From G963674665 sp964609625 (GTDB lineage: Bacteria > Desulfobacterota > Desulfovibrionia > Desulfovibrionales > Desulfovibrionaceae): a stretch of DNA of 64,000 nt. The stretch is taken from the NCBI GenBank assembly GCA_964609625.1, contig CAZSRS010000015.1, forward strand, positions 26,196-90,195. Direction: 5' to 3'. The notes under the pieces are model-generated. The model was not told where the DNA came from. It did not search any database and was given only the letters and a program-made list of their open reading frames with translations. The position numbers were made by a program, and so were the translations under genes. Shown here piece after piece: positions 9,112-18,684 of the stretch; the first letter of the stretch is position 1; every line of letters begins with the position of its first letter.

Positions 9112-10688
9112 AACCGACTCCGACACTGCTCCTGATTCTCGACGGCTGGGGCTTGGCGCCCGACGGTCCGGGCAATGCCGTGTCCCTTGCCAGAACTCCC
9201 ACCCTGGACAGCCTGCTCCGCCGCTACCCCTGGACCACCCTGGCCTGCTCCGGCCGGGCCGTGGGGTTGCCCGACGGTTTCATGGGCAATTCCGAAGTGG
9301 GACACATGAACATCGGCGCTGGTAGGGTGATGTATCAGGACATGACCCGCATCGACATGGCCATTGAAGACGGCTCCCTGTACGGGAACAATGTCCTGCT
9401 GGAACTTCTTACCCAAGTCAAGACAGCAGGGGGGCGGTTGCACTTCATGGGACTGCTCTCCGACGGCGGCGTGCACAGCCATGTGAACCATCTCCACGCC
9501 CTGCTGCGGATGGCCAAGGATCACGACGTGCCGGCCGTTGTCCACGCCTTTCTCGACGGCCGGGATACCCCTCCCACCAGCGGCAAGGGCTATTTACAGG
9601 ACCTTGAGCGTTACTTGAAGGATTTGGGGCATGGCTGCATCGCCACGGTCATGGGCCGTTATTACGCCATGGATCGTGACAAGCGCTGGGAACGCAACGC
9701 CCTGGCCTACCACGCCATGACCATGGGGCGGGGCGAGTTCGCTCCTTCCGCCACGGCGGCCGTGCAGCAGGGCTACGATGCCGGCGAGAACGACGAGTTC
9801 GTCAAGCCCCGCGTGGTCACCGATGCGGCTGGAGTGCCCCTGGCACTGCTGCGGGACCGAGACGGCATTTTTTTCTTCAACTTTCGTGCCGACCGCGCCC
9901 GTCAGATATGCACCAGCCTGTTCAAGCAGGACTTCGATTCTTTTCCGCGCCAGGTGTTGCGCTCTTTGAGCGGCTTCGCCACCATGACCTGCTATGAGTC
10001 CACCTTCCCCATGCCCGTGGCCTTTCCTCCGATTTCCACGGCCAACACCCTGGGAGAGATCGTCTCGGGCATGGGTTTACGGCAACTGCGCATCGCGGAG
10101 ACGGAGAAGTACGCCCACGTCACCTACTTTCTCAACTGCGGCCGCGAGGAACCTTTTCCCGGAGAAGAGCGCGTCATGGTACCTTCCCCCCGCGAAGTGG
10201 CCACCTATGACCTCAAGCCCGAGATGAGCGCCGAAGAGGTCACCGGAAAGTTCATGGAACACTGGAAAGGCGGCCGCTTTTCCCTGGCGGTGTGCAACCT
10301 CGCGAACCTGGACATGGTGGGGCATACCGGCATCATTCCCGCGGCCATTGAGGCCTGCGAGACCGTGGACCTCTGTGTGGCCCGTTTGGTGGAGACCGTG
10401 CTCGCCGACGGAGGACGCGTGCTGCTCACCGCTGACCACGGCAACGCCGAGGAAATGCTCGACGCACACGGCAATCCCCAGACCGCGCACAGCCTCAACC
10501 CCGTGCGCCTGGCGCTGATCGCCGCGGATTTCGAAGGCCTGCCACGCCAAGTACTGCGCCAGGATGGGGGAAAATTGGGAGACATCGCACCCACGATTCT
10601 GGACCTATGGGGGCAGCCCAAGCCGCGGGACATGAGCGGTGAGAGTCTGCTGCTAGACACGGAGGCGGTGAAACGCCATGCGGGATGA
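9108..10688 (+). CDS. gpmI: 2,3-bisphosphoglycerate-independent phosphoglycerate mutase
   Basis: A 526-aa Mn-dependent mutase that interconverts 3- and 2-phosphoglycerate in glycolysis. It starts LLILDGWG; the phospho-serine lies in MGNSEVGHMNIGAG (about residues 61-74); metal ligands include TADHGNAEEM near the C terminus. Length is normal (about 510-530). ATG 9108 overlaps the rsfS stop. The frame stays open upstream inside rsfS, but the family N terminus begins at this ATG. Confidence 0.95.
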   Translation: MKPTPTLLLILDGWGLAPDGPGNAVSLARTPTLDSLLRRYPWTTLACSGRAVGLPDGFMGNSEVGHMNIGAGRVMYQDMTRIDMAIEDGSLYGNNVLLELLTQVKTAGGRLHFMGLLSDGGVHSHVNHLHALLRMAKDHDVPAVVHAFLDGRDTPPTSGKGYLQDLERYLKDLGHGCIATVMGRYYAMDRDKRWERNALAYHAMTMGRGEFAPSATAAVQQGYDAGENDEFVKPRVVTDAAGVPLALLRDRDGIFFFNFRADRARQICTSLFKQDFDSFPRQVLRSLSGFATMTCYESTFPMPVAFPPISTANTLGEIVSGMGLRQLRIAETEKYAHVTYFLNCGREEPFPGEERVMVPSPREVATYDLKPEMSAEEVTGKFMEHWKGGRFSLAVCNLANLDMVGHTGIIPAAIEACETVDLCVARLVETVLADGGRVLLTADHGNAEEMLDAHGNPQTAHSLNPVRLALIAADFEGLPRQVLRQDGGKLGDIAPTILDLWGQPKPRDMSGESLLLDTEAVKRHAG

Positions 10689-10923
10689 CAAGAACAAGCC
10701 CTTGCTGCCGGTGAAACCCGTGGGGGTGGAGCTGATCTATATCTATTCCTGTCCGTTTTGTGAGCGACAGGTACCCGTCATCAGCCCCACCAAGCCTTCC
10801 ATGGCCCAGTGCGAAGCCTGCAAGGGGCATTTTCCCATCGTACCCGTGGATGACAAGACGGTGCATTTCTTCAAGATCATGCTCGCCAACGGCAAGGCTG
10901 GCATCGATCCGGATTTTGTCTGA
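10678..10923 (+). CDS. Small zinc-ribbon protein
   Basis: An 81-aa protein with two Cys pairs, CPFC (about residues 25-28) and CEAC (about 45-48), spaced as in a zinc ribbon. It overlaps the end of gpmI by 11 bases, and an SD-like GGAGG lies upstream, so it is probably coupled to gpmI. Function unknown; not a known glycolytic subunit. Intact frame, neighbour-like codon use and operon position support a real gene. Confidence 0.65.
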   Translation: MRDDKNKPLLPVKPVGVELIYIYSCPFCERQVPVISPTKPSMAQCEACKGHFPIVPVDDKTVHFFKIMLANGKAGIDPDFV

Positions 10924-10940
10924 CCACTACAGGTGGGGGC

Positions 10941-12068
10941 GTGACCGCGAACCTTGCAGCCCTCGGTACCGTATTGCAACACACACTGCTCGAACAGCGG
11001 GGCGGGGCCTCTCGTGTGGCCCATGCCCTGCATTGTGGCGTGCTCGATGCCGGAGGGCAAAGCCACTACAGCTTTGAGCTGGCCGAAACCGAAATGGGGC
11101 GCAAGTCCCTGGCCCGGCGCTCCTGGCTGGAGCGCTTCCTCCAGGCCGTGCAAACCGCCGATTTGCTCCACCTGCATGCCACGCTGGACTGGGGAGCCTT
11201 GCTCCAACTGCTGCCCCTTGGCGTACCGCTGGTTGTCACCCTACACGACTGCCGCCTGCTCACAGGAGGGTGCCCCTACCCCCTGGAGTGTGTCCATCTG
11301 TTCTCCGGATGCGTGGATCCCTGCCCACGGGGATTTCCAGAGGCTGGGCAGCGCCAAGCCAGGCAGATGGAATTGCTGCGGGCGCTACGCCCCGTAGTGC
11401 TGTGCCCTTCGCGCTGGATGCGTACCCTGGCGGCACGGGTGTTGCCGGAAGCCACCATCCGCTGCATTCCCAACGGCGTGGCTTGGCCCGAGATACTGCC
11501 TGCCAAGCGAGAGGCCAGGACCTCCTGGGGAGTGACCCTGGGCGCGCGCATGGCTCTGTTCGTGGCACACGGCGGGGAAGCCGCGGCCTACAAAGGCGGT
11601 GGGCATTGGCGCCTGATATGGGCCGGTATCAAGGAACGCTGCCCTCAGGCAGTGGGCTTTTTTATCGGGGGGGAAGCCCACCAGTGTGAAAAGGATTTGG
11701 CGTTGCTCCCGTATCTGGACACCGAGCGATTGCAAGGATTGTTGCGCGCGGCCGACGTCTTGGTCTATCCCACTCTGGCCGACAACCACCCCCTGATCGT
11801 TCTGGAGGCCATGGCCATGGGGTGCCCTGTTGCCGCATGGAACACTGGTGGAGTAGGGGAGCAGATCGAACACGGCCGGACCGGATTGCTGGCCGAGTCA
11901 GGAGATCTTCAGGCACTGATCGAGGCTGCGGCATGGCTCCTGACCAACCCCACCGCGGCTTCGGGCATGGGGCGCGCGGCACACGTGTTGGGCAAGGAAC
12001 GGTTCCGTATCGGCCGTATGGTGGCCGACCATTTGAATCTCTATGCCAAGGCCGGTGAGCCTGCTTGA
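10941..12068 (+). CDS. Glycosyltransferase, GT4 family
   Basis: A 375-aa GT-B glycosyltransferase. The N-terminal half contains VVTLHDCRLLTGGCPYP followed by further Cys residues, a pattern seen in a subset of GT4 enzymes. The C-terminal half has VLVYPTLADNHPLIVLEAMA, the sugar-nucleotide binding E-x7-E region, then GCPVAAWNTGGVGEQI. The GTG at 10941 follows AGGTGGGGG. Probably adds a sugar in polysaccharide or LPS assembly; donor and acceptor cannot be read. It ends the rsfS-gpmI run. Confidence 0.82.
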   Translation: MTANLAALGTVLQHTLLEQRGGASRVAHALHCGVLDAGGQSHYSFELAETEMGRKSLARRSWLERFLQAVQTADLLHLHATLDWGALLQLLPLGVPLVVTLHDCRLLTGGCPYPLECVHLFSGCVDPCPRGFPEAGQRQARQMELLRALRPVVLCPSRWMRTLAARVLPEATIRCIPNGVAWPEILPAKREARTSWGVTLGARMALFVAHGGEAAAYKGGGHWRLIWAGIKERCPQAVGFFIGGEAHQCEKDLALLPYLDTERLQGLLRAADVLVYPTLADNHPLIVLEAMAMGCPVAAWNTGGVGEQIEHGRTGLLAESGDLQALIEAAAWLLTNPTAASGMGRAAHVLGKERFRIGRMVADHLNLYAKAGEPA

Positions 12069-12117
12069 TCTTCAACCCGAATCGCGGTGTTGTTCGGTCG
12101 ACAAGAAGCGGGGTAGG

Positions 12118-12771
12118 CTACACGATGACGTGCCGCCTGATGAAGGAGACCACTTCCTCGGGCGTATCCAGTATGGTGAGAATATCCAGCTCGGATTCCT
12201 TCACGTACCCCCTGCTCACCATGGTCTCCCGGATCCAAGCCAGCAGTCCTTTCCAGTACGCACTGTCGTAGAGCACGATGGGGAAGGGTTTGATCCGTCT
12301 GGTCTGGCTGAGCACCGAGGCCTCGAAGAATTCGTCCAGTGTGCCCAATCCTCCGGGCATGACGACGTAGGCGTAGGCGTATTTCACGAACATCACCTTG
12401 CGAACGAAGAAGTATTTGAATTCGCAGGGAACGGTCTGGTACTTGTTGGGCGCTTGCTCCATGGGCAGGCGGATGTTCAGGCCCACGGAAGTGCCGTTGG
12501 CCTCGAAGGCGCCCTTGTTGGCGGCCTCCATGACACCAGGGCCTCCACCGCTGATCACGGCGTACCCGGCTCCCACCAGCAGCCGGGCCAACTTCTCGGC
12601 ATCCTGATAGACCTTTTCGTCGGGTTTGCAACGGGCTGTACCGAAAATGCTCACGGCCGGGCCGATTTCGTTCAGGGAATCGAAACCATCCACGATTTCG
12701 GCCATGATCTTGAACAAGCGCCAGGACTCGTGCATGGAAAGGTCGTCGATGAGAAATTGTTTGGTGGTCAT
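12118..12771 (-). CDS. LOG family protein (TIGR00730 type, possible nucleotide-hydrolase)
   Basis: A 217-aa Rossmann-fold protein with GGGPGVMEAANKGAF and PGGLGTLDEFFE, the two signature motifs of the LOG/lysine decarboxylase-like family. Members cleave nucleotide 5'-monophosphates or act like cytokinin phosphoribohydrolases. The frame runs open to 12999, but ATG 12771 has an excellent GGAGGGACA ribosome site and starts just before the domain. It converges on the glycosyltransferase gene. Confidence 0.85.
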   Translation of the reverse strand: MTTKQFLIDDLSMHESWRLFKIMAEIVDGFDSLNEIGPAVSIFGTARCKPDEKVYQDAEKLARLLVGAGYAVISGGGPGVMEAANKGAFEANGTSVGLNIRLPMEQAPNKYQTVPCEFKYFFVRKVMFVKYAYAYVVMPGGLGTLDEFFEASVLSQTRRIKPFPIVLYDSAYWKGLLAWIRETMVSRGYVKESELDILTILDTPEEVVSFIRRHVIV

Positions 12772-12961
12772 TGTCCCTCCTTTGCGTCTAATACTAAATA
12801 GTTCCGGAATTATCCGCAACAGCGGACCAATGGACCCTTTGGGTTCCCGCGTGCGACGCGGAGATTCCCCTCGCCGGGCCCGCTCCGGAAGGCATGAAGA
12901 AATGCCTTGAAACCCAGTGCCTTCGCGCGCTAGATTGGTAAAAAATGCAAGGGGTACATCG

Positions 12962-14578
12962 ATGCGAATCACTTTTCTTGGCGCCGCGCAGACCGTCACC
13001 GGTTCCTGTTATCTGATCCAGGCCGGCTCGAAACGCTTTGCGGTGGATTGCGGCATGCATCAAGGCAACAGCGAGATCGAGAAACGCAACCGTGAGATTG
13101 ATCGATACTCTCCTGAATCCATTGATTTTTTCTTGATCACCCATGCCCACATCGACCACTCGGGCCTGCTCCCGCTCATGGTACAACAGGGATTCAAAGG
13201 CACGATCCATTGCACTCCTCCAACACGGGACCTCCTGGAAATCATGCTCCTGGACAGTGCGCACATTCAGGAGATGGAAGCCGAGTGGGAGAACAAGAAG
13301 CGCCGCAGGCATGGCAACGGGCAGGTCAAGCCCCTCTACACCCAGGAGGACGTGGGAAAGACACTCACGCTCTTCCATGCCGTGCATTATAACGAACCTT
13401 TCGAGCCCGCTCCCGGGTTGCGGGTGACCTACAGAGACGCGGGGCACATCCTGGGTTCGGCATTCATCGAGCTTTTCGTGGAAGAATCCGGCGATACCTA
13501 TCGGTTGCTGTTCTCCGGCGATTTGGGCCGGCCCGACCAATTATTGATCCGCGATCCCAGTCAAGCCAATCCCACGGACTACCTGTTCCTCGAATCAACG
13601 TACGGCGATCGCAATCACAAGGACGAGAGCACCAGCCGAGACGAACTGGCCCAGGCCATCGCCTACAGCTACAGGCACAAGGAAAAGGTCATCATCCCGG
13701 CCTTTGCTGTGGAGCGTACCCAGGAAGTCATCTACTCCTTGTACCTGCTTTCACGGCAAGGGAAACTGCCCGAGGACATGCCCGTCTATCTGGACAGCCC
13801 CTTGGCCATCCAGGCAACGGAAGTGTTTCGCAACTACCCGCACTACTTTGATAAAACAACTCAGGTCATGCTGGAGAACGGCGAGGATCCCTTACAGCTG
13901 AAAAACCTCAAGTATACCTTGCGCACCGACGAATCCATTGCCATCAACAACTCCAAGGGGCCGGCCGTGGTCATTTCGGCCAGCGGCATGTGCAACGCCG
14001 GCCGTATCAAGCACCACCTGCGGCACAACCTCTGGCGCCCCGGTGCCAGCATCGTCTTCGTGGGCTTCCAGGCCAAGGGCACGCCCGGACGACGCATCGT
14101 GGACGGAGCGGAGAACATCCGCATCCTGGGCGAGGAGGTAGCCGTGAAGGCCAAGGTCTTCACCATCGGCGGCTTCTCGGCCCATGCCGGACAGAGTCAG
14201 ATACTCGACTGGCTTTCAGCCCTGCACAAACAGACCGGCAACGGCCTGCAGGTCTTTCTGGTGCACGGGGAGCGCCGCGCCCAGGAAATTCTGGCCGGAC
14301 TCATCCGTGACAAGTTCACGCTCACGGTGCACGTACCGTCGTATCTCGAAAGCTGCGAGCTGGAGCCGGGCAAGGCCGTGGCGGTGGAAACCGCGCCAAA
14401 GATCGCTCAACCCCGCATCGATTGGGACTACATCCTGGCGGATTCTGAAGCCAAAATGGCCGAGCTCCGCGCGCGGGTGGAAAAGGTGCGGCAGCGCCCC
14501 TGGGTGGAGCAGGTGGACGTGCGCGACAGGGTGTTGGAGATCAACGGCGATATCTCCAGCCTGATCTCGGAGCTGTAG
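12962..14578 (+). CDS. MBL-fold beta-CASP metallohydrolase (RNA-processing type)
   Basis: A 538-aa protein. The metallo-beta-lactamase core has HAHIDHSG (HxHxDH zinc motif, near residues 60-67) and DAGHILGSAFIE; the beta-CASP part has the SASGMCNAGRIKHHL and GFQAKGTPGR segments; the C-terminal zinc His lies in VHGERRAQ. This is the bacterial relative of CPSF/Ysh1 and RNase J-like nucleases. Start ATG 12962 matches the first beta strand MRITFLGAA. It leads a run with rsmD, coaD and miaA, fitting an RNA role. Confidence 0.88.
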   Translation: MRITFLGAAQTVTGSCYLIQAGSKRFAVDCGMHQGNSEIEKRNREIDRYSPESIDFFLITHAHIDHSGLLPLMVQQGFKGTIHCTPPTRDLLEIMLLDSAHIQEMEAEWENKKRRRHGNGQVKPLYTQEDVGKTLTLFHAVHYNEPFEPAPGLRVTYRDAGHILGSAFIELFVEESGDTYRLLFSGDLGRPDQLLIRDPSQANPTDYLFLESTYGDRNHKDESTSRDELAQAIAYSYRHKEKVIIPAFAVERTQEVIYSLYLLSRQGKLPEDMPVYLDSPLAIQATEVFRNYPHYFDKTTQVMLENGEDPLQLKNLKYTLRTDESIAINNSKGPAVVISASGMCNAGRIKHHLRHNLWRPGASIVFVGFQAKGTPGRRIVDGAENIRILGEEVAVKAKVFTIGGFSAHAGQSQILDWLSALHKQTGNGLQVFLVHGERRAQEILAGLIRDKFTLTVHVPSYLESCELEPGKAVAVETAPKIAQPRIDWDYILADSEAKMAELRARVEKVRQRPWVEQVDVRDRVLEINGDISSLISEL

Positions 14579-14579
14579 C

Positions 14580-15203
14580 GTGGGGTCCTTGCGCATCACG
14601 GCCGGCGTCTATGGGGGGCGCTCCATCAAGACCCGCGAGGACGGCATCCCCGGTTACCGCCCGGCAACGGCCAAGGTCCGCGAGGCCATATTCTCCATGC
14701 TCGAGTCCTATGGCCAGGACTGGGCTCGGACCAGCATCCTGGACCTTTACGCGGGCAGTGGCAGCCTCGGATTCGAGGCCCTCTCCAGGGGGGCGGCTCT
14801 GGTTTGGTTCGTGGAGCAGGATGCCCATGCTGCCAATCTTATAGCCACGAATCTCGAGGCTCTGGAAGTGGAGAGGTCCCGAACCAGGATTCTTTCCAGG
14901 GACCTGTTCTCCGTTCTCAACCAACGGCAAAAACTCAACCCGCCCCTGTTCCAGCTGGCTTTCATCGATCCTCCCTACGGACGCAACCTTCTGGAGCGGA
15001 CGTTGCGCCCCTTGCGTGAGCATGGCTGGTTGGCGCCGGAGGCCTTGATCGTGGCCGAGGTGGAGGCGCGGGTATCAGCCGAAAACCTTGCGGACACCAA
15101 CGGGCTGGAACTGCTCAGGGACCGCACCTACGGACAGACAAGGATCGTGTTATGGAAGGATGCAACCGATTGGCCATCTACCCCGGAACCTTTGACCCCC
15201 TGA
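14580..15203 (+). CDS. rsmD: 16S rRNA (guanine966-N2)-methyltransferase RsmD
   Basis: A 207-aa SAM-dependent methyltransferase. It has RITAGVYGGR at the N terminus, RPATAKVREAIFS, the SAM loop DLYAGSGSLGFEALSRGA and the catalytic FIDPPYG. It methylates G966 of 16S rRNA late in 30S assembly. GTG start one base after the preceding stop; its 3' end overlaps coaD by about 50 bases in another frame. The rsmD-coaD pair is widely conserved. Confidence 0.93.
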   Translation: MGSLRITAGVYGGRSIKTREDGIPGYRPATAKVREAIFSMLESYGQDWARTSILDLYAGSGSLGFEALSRGAALVWFVEQDAHAANLIATNLEALEVERSRTRILSRDLFSVLNQRQKLNPPLFQLAFIDPPYGRNLLERTLRPLREHGWLAPEALIVAEVEARVSAENLADTNGLELLRDRTYGQTRIVLWKDATDWPSTPEPLTP

Positions 15204-15646
15204 CTTTCGGCCATGTCAGCCTGATCAAGCGCGGCCTGGATATCTTTGACAAGATCATCGTGGCGGTGGCCAAACACTCCACCAAAAATCCCCTCTTCAG
15301 TCTGGAAGAGCGGACGGAGATGGCTCAAGAATACTTCAAGGACCAGCCCAGAGTCACGGTGGAGCCCTTTTACGGCCTGCTGGTCAACTATGTGGAGGAG
15401 AAGGGCGCCAAGGCCATACTCAGGGGATTGCGCGCGGTCTCGGACTTCGAGTACGAATTTCAGATGGCCCTCATGAACCGCAAGCTCTCCAAGCAAATTC
15501 AGACTGTATTCTTGATGACCGATTACCGCTGGTTGTACATCAGCTCCACAATCATCAAGGAGGCAGCCAGGCACGGGGGTGATGTCCGTGGTCTGGTGCC
15601 GGACACGGTCTTTTTCCGCATGCAGGAACGCTACGGATTGCGATGA
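15152..15646 (+). CDS. coaD: Phosphopantetheine adenylyltransferase
   Basis: A 164-aa enzyme of CoA synthesis that joins ATP and 4'-phosphopantetheine. It has YPGTFDPLTFGH (nucleotidyltransferase TxGH) at residues 9-20 and ISSTIIKEAARHGGDVRGLVP near the C terminus. ATG 15152 has AAGGA seven bases upstream; a TTG at 15170, also with AAGGA upstream, would give the shorter, more typical N terminus. Overlaps rsmD. Confidence 0.94.
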   Translation: MEGCNRLAIYPGTFDPLTFGHVSLIKRGLDIFDKIIVAVAKHSTKNPLFSLEERTEMAQEYFKDQPRVTVEPFYGLLVNYVEEKGAKAILRGLRAVSDFEYEFQMALMNRKLSKQIQTVFLMTDYRWLYISSTIIKEAARHGGDVRGLVPDTVFFRMQERYGLR

Positions 15647-15652
15647 GGCGCC

Positions 15653-16579
15653 ATGCAACGGGTCATCGTATTGGCCGGCCTCACGGGCGCCGGGAAGACC
15701 TCCTTGGCCGTGAAGCTGGCCGGAATCTTTCCCTGCACAGTGATCAACGCGGACTCCAGGCAGGTCTATGCCGAGTTTCCGATCATCACTGCCCAACCCA
15801 CGGCTGAGGAGCGTTCTGCCTGCCCCCATGAATTGTACGGTTTCCTCTCCTGCGGGGAAAAGATCACTGCTGGGGTCTTTTCCCGACTTTGCAGAGATGC
15901 GGTGGACACCGCACTGGGGGAGGGGCGTCAGCCACTTATCGTCGGAGGGACAGGCCTCTATCTGCGCTCTTTGCTCCACGGACTGGCACCGATTCCCGAA
16001 GTGCCCGCCACGGTGTCGGAGGCCTTGGTTAAAAAACTTAAGGAGCAAGGCCTGCCAATGCTTCGCGAACAACTTGAAGCGGTGGATCCGGAGTATGCCG
16101 CGACTATCCACCCCAATGACAGGCAGCGCACCCTGCGTGCCCTTGAAGTGTTCGAGGCGACAGGCAAGCCCTTGTCCTGGTGGCATGCCTGTCCCGTGGA
16201 CAAACCGCCGCTTCGGGCATTGCAATTGGTCTTGGGGGTGGAGCTTGCCGAATTGGAACCGCTCCTGCGCATAAGAATCGACTTGATGCTTCAGGCCGGA
16301 GCCGTGGAAGAGGCGCGCCGGGCCTGGGAATCCTGCCCCGACCCCACAGCCCCCGGGTGGAGTTCCATAGGCTGCGCCGAGTTGTTGGCCTACATCCGAG
16401 GCGAATGTGACCTGGAGCACGCCAGGGAACATTGGTTCAGGAACACCCGTGCCTATGCCAAACGCCAGCTCACCTGGTTCCGCAAGGAGCAGGGCGTGCA
16501 GTGGCTGCGGCCGGGAGAGGAGGACAAGGCCGTTGCCTTGGTGTCTGCCTTTCTCCAGATGCCTGCAGGTGACGCATGA
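15653..16579 (+). CDS. miaA: tRNA dimethylallyltransferase
   Basis: A 308-aa enzyme that prenylates A37 of tRNAs reading UNN codons. It has the P-loop GLTGAGKTS near residues 7-15, INADSRQVYAEFPIITAQPT with the catalytic Asp, GGTGLYLRSLL, and RNTRAYAKRQLTWFRKE near the C terminus. Length is normal. It starts 6 bases after coaD and overlaps the next gene by ATGA. Confidence 0.94.
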   Translation: MQRVIVLAGLTGAGKTSLAVKLAGIFPCTVINADSRQVYAEFPIITAQPTAEERSACPHELYGFLSCGEKITAGVFSRLCRDAVDTALGEGRQPLIVGGTGLYLRSLLHGLAPIPEVPATVSEALVKKLKEQGLPMLREQLEAVDPEYAATIHPNDRQRTLRALEVFEATGKPLSWWHACPVDKPPLRALQLVLGVELAELEPLLRIRIDLMLQAGAVEEARRAWESCPDPTAPGWSSIGCAELLAYIRGECDLEHAREHWFRNTRAYAKRQLTWFRKEQGVQWLRPGEEDKAVALVSAFLQMPAGDA

Positions 16580-18120
16580 GCAGGGTGGTTGCACGTCTCT
16601 GGATTTGCCTCGCGGTCTGCTGCGTGCTTGGCCTGTGGACGGGAGCGGCCGAGGCGGTGCTTTTCGACCCCAAACTCATGCTGCACAAGGCCGAGCTCCT
16701 GTTGCAGGATGGAAACGTCATCGAGGCTGCGGCCGTGTATGGCCAAGTGTACTCCCTGAGCGAGGATCCCGATGTCAAGGCCCTGGCCCTGGTGCGCCAG
16801 GCCCAGCTCCTGGCCCTAGCCGGCGCGGACAAGAACGCCGCCCTGGAACTCTGCGAACGGGCGATTCATGAGTTTCCGGACAGTCCAAACATTGAAAGCG
16901 CGCTCTTCAACAGTGGCATGCTGCACTACGAACTGGGGCGTCCAGCCCAGGCCATGTCACGTTTCCGGGAGTTCATGGAGCGTTTTCCAGAGGCCGGCCG
17001 GAGCGATACGGCGCGGTTCATGCTGGATCTGCTGCTCGATGAACCCCTTCCCCCGGCGGAAAAGGTGCGCTTCGAACAGGAGCCGGTACTCCGGGTGCTG
17101 CTGACCCAGGCCTCTTCCGTGGCTCTCGAGACACCTCGCGGTGCCCACCTCCTGTTCCAGGAAGGGGGGTATGAGAGCACTACGGCCACACGCCTGGAAT
17201 TTACAGTGAGCCGGGCCGGCATAGCCTGGGAGGGACGGGCCTTTGGCGGCTCCCTGACCGTGTTGCCCGAGGGTGGCGGCTTCCACTGGCAGGGGCAATA
17301 CTACCCCGGTGAGGTTTCCCTGGTGCTGCAACGCGGTGAGGTGCTGTGCATCAACCGCCTGCCCATGGAGAGTTACCTGCGGGGGGTGGTTCCGGCGGAG
17401 ATGCCCGAGACCTTCGCCCTGGAAGCCCTCAAGGCCCAGGCCGTGGCAGCGCGCACCTATGCCTGCGCCTTGCTCGAACAATCCCGTGCCAAACCTTACG
17501 TCGTCAAGGCCAGCAAGCTTTCCCAGGTCTACAAGGGGGTGCGCGTCGGCAACGATCGAGTGCGCCGGGCCGTGGACGAAACCTCCGGCGAGATGCTGGT
17601 GTATCGGGATCGCCTCATTGTCAGCTATTTCCATGCTCACAGCGGTGGCATGGTGGAGGACGACCGGGACGTTTGGGACGCGGACGCCCCGTATTATCGG
17701 AGCTTCGAAGACCCCTATTCCCTGCGAGCCAAGGACATGTCCTGGCGGCTGGAACTCGATGGCCTGGAATTGGCTCGAAGGCTGCGTGCCTTCGGACTCG
17801 AACTCGGTCAGGTCCGCGATGTGCGCATCAGCAGCCGCACGGCCTCGGGTCGGGCAAAGGACCTACATCTCGCCACATCCTCGGGCGGGGTCGAGATCAA
17901 AGCCCTTTTGTTGCGCAAGGCCCTTGGCTTCGACAAGATGAAGAGCACGTTCTTTGACGTCGACAAGAGCGGGGGGCGCTTCGTCTTCACGGGCCGGGGA
18001 TTCGGTCACGGCGTGGGCATGAGCCAGTGGGGAGCCCAGGCCATGGCCGAGCAGGGCAACGACTATCGCGCCATATTGGCACAGTACTATCTTGGCGTGG
18101 CCCTGGAAAAACTGTACTGA
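16576..18120 (+). CDS. SpoIID/LytB domain protein with N-terminal helical repeats
   Basis: A 514-aa exported protein. An N-terminal signal peptide ends near AAEA; residues about 30-140 are TPR-like helical repeats; residues about 255-500 are a SpoIID domain with PMESYLRGVVPAEMP, KAQAVAARTYA, SGGMVEDDRDVW and GRGFGHGVGMSQWGAQ. SpoIID proteins are lytic transglycosylases on amide-stripped glycan; in non-sporulating Gram-negatives their role is less clear. An amiC-type amidase encoded at 20842 could supply the stripped glycan they prefer. Overlaps miaA by ATGA. Confidence 0.85.
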   Translation: MSRVVARLWICLAVCCVLGLWTGAAEAVLFDPKLMLHKAELLLQDGNVIEAAAVYGQVYSLSEDPDVKALALVRQAQLLALAGADKNAALELCERAIHEFPDSPNIESALFNSGMLHYELGRPAQAMSRFREFMERFPEAGRSDTARFMLDLLLDEPLPPAEKVRFEQEPVLRVLLTQASSVALETPRGAHLLFQEGGYESTTATRLEFTVSRAGIAWEGRAFGGSLTVLPEGGGFHWQGQYYPGEVSLVLQRGEVLCINRLPMESYLRGVVPAEMPETFALEALKAQAVAARTYACALLEQSRAKPYVVKASKLSQVYKGVRVGNDRVRRAVDETSGEMLVYRDRLIVSYFHAHSGGMVEDDRDVWDADAPYYRSFEDPYSLRAKDMSWRLELDGLELARRLRAFGLELGQVRDVRISSRTASGRAKDLHLATSSGGVEIKALLLRKALGFDKMKSTFFDVDKSGGRFVFTGRGFGHGVGMSQWGAQAMAEQGNDYRAILAQYYLGVALEKLY

Positions 18121-18151
18121 GCGTGCATCCCGCAGAGGAGAGGAGGGCAAC

Positions 18152-18673
18152 ATGCGTTTAATCTGGTCACACGGCAAGGATTCCGGCCCCTGGGGCGTCA
18201 AGAGTCTGCAACTCAAGGAAGTGGCAACCCAGGAAGGCTTCGAGATGGAAGCCCTGGACTGTCAGGGAGTGATGGACCCCGACGCCAGGGTGCGCATGCT
18301 CGTCAAACATCTTCGCGAATCCTTCGACCCCTTGCTGCTGGTGGGCTCCAGCATGGGGGGCTATGTCTCCCTGGTGGCCAGCCGTGAAATCGATGTCCGG
18401 GGGATCTTCATGCTGGCGCCGGCATTGTATCTGCCGGGGTATCACTGGATCGATTTCCCCTGGCTGCACGCACCTGTCTGGGTTGTCCATGGTTGGCGCG
18501 ACGAAATCGTGCCCGTTGAGAATATCATCCGTTTCGGCAGGGTACACCGCACACAGGTGCATCTGTTCAATGACGAGCACCGTCTCTACGAGTGCATGGA
18601 GCAGATCAAGGGGCTCTTCAGGCAGTTTCTCAGGCACTTCAACGAGGACAAGGGGCAGACGAGGCAGCGCTAG
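18152..18673 (+). CDS. Small alpha/beta hydrolase (YqiA/YcfP-like)
   Basis: A 173-aa serine hydrolase. Nucleophile elbow GSSMGGYVS (about residues 67-75), Asp in HGWRDEIVP and His in NDEHRL form the triad in order. It lacks a lid and a signal peptide, so it is a small cytosolic esterase of the YqiA/YcfP type. ATG 18152 has GAGGAGAGGAGGG upstream. It converges on the gene at 18685 with 11 bases between stops. Confidence 0.8.
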   Translation: MRLIWSHGKDSGPWGVKSLQLKEVATQEGFEMEALDCQGVMDPDARVRMLVKHLRESFDPLLLVGSSMGGYVSLVASREIDVRGIFMLAPALYLPGYHWIDFPWLHAPVWVVHGWRDEIVPVENIIRFGRVHRTQVHLFNDEHRLYECMEQIKGLFRQFLRHFNEDKGQTRQR

Positions 18674-18684
18674 CAGGTTGTCTG

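Noticed and set aside
10941..12068. Glycosyltransferase as part of a polysaccharide cluster
   Set aside because: It stands alone after gpmI; no flippase, polymerase or sugar-nucleotide genes are near.
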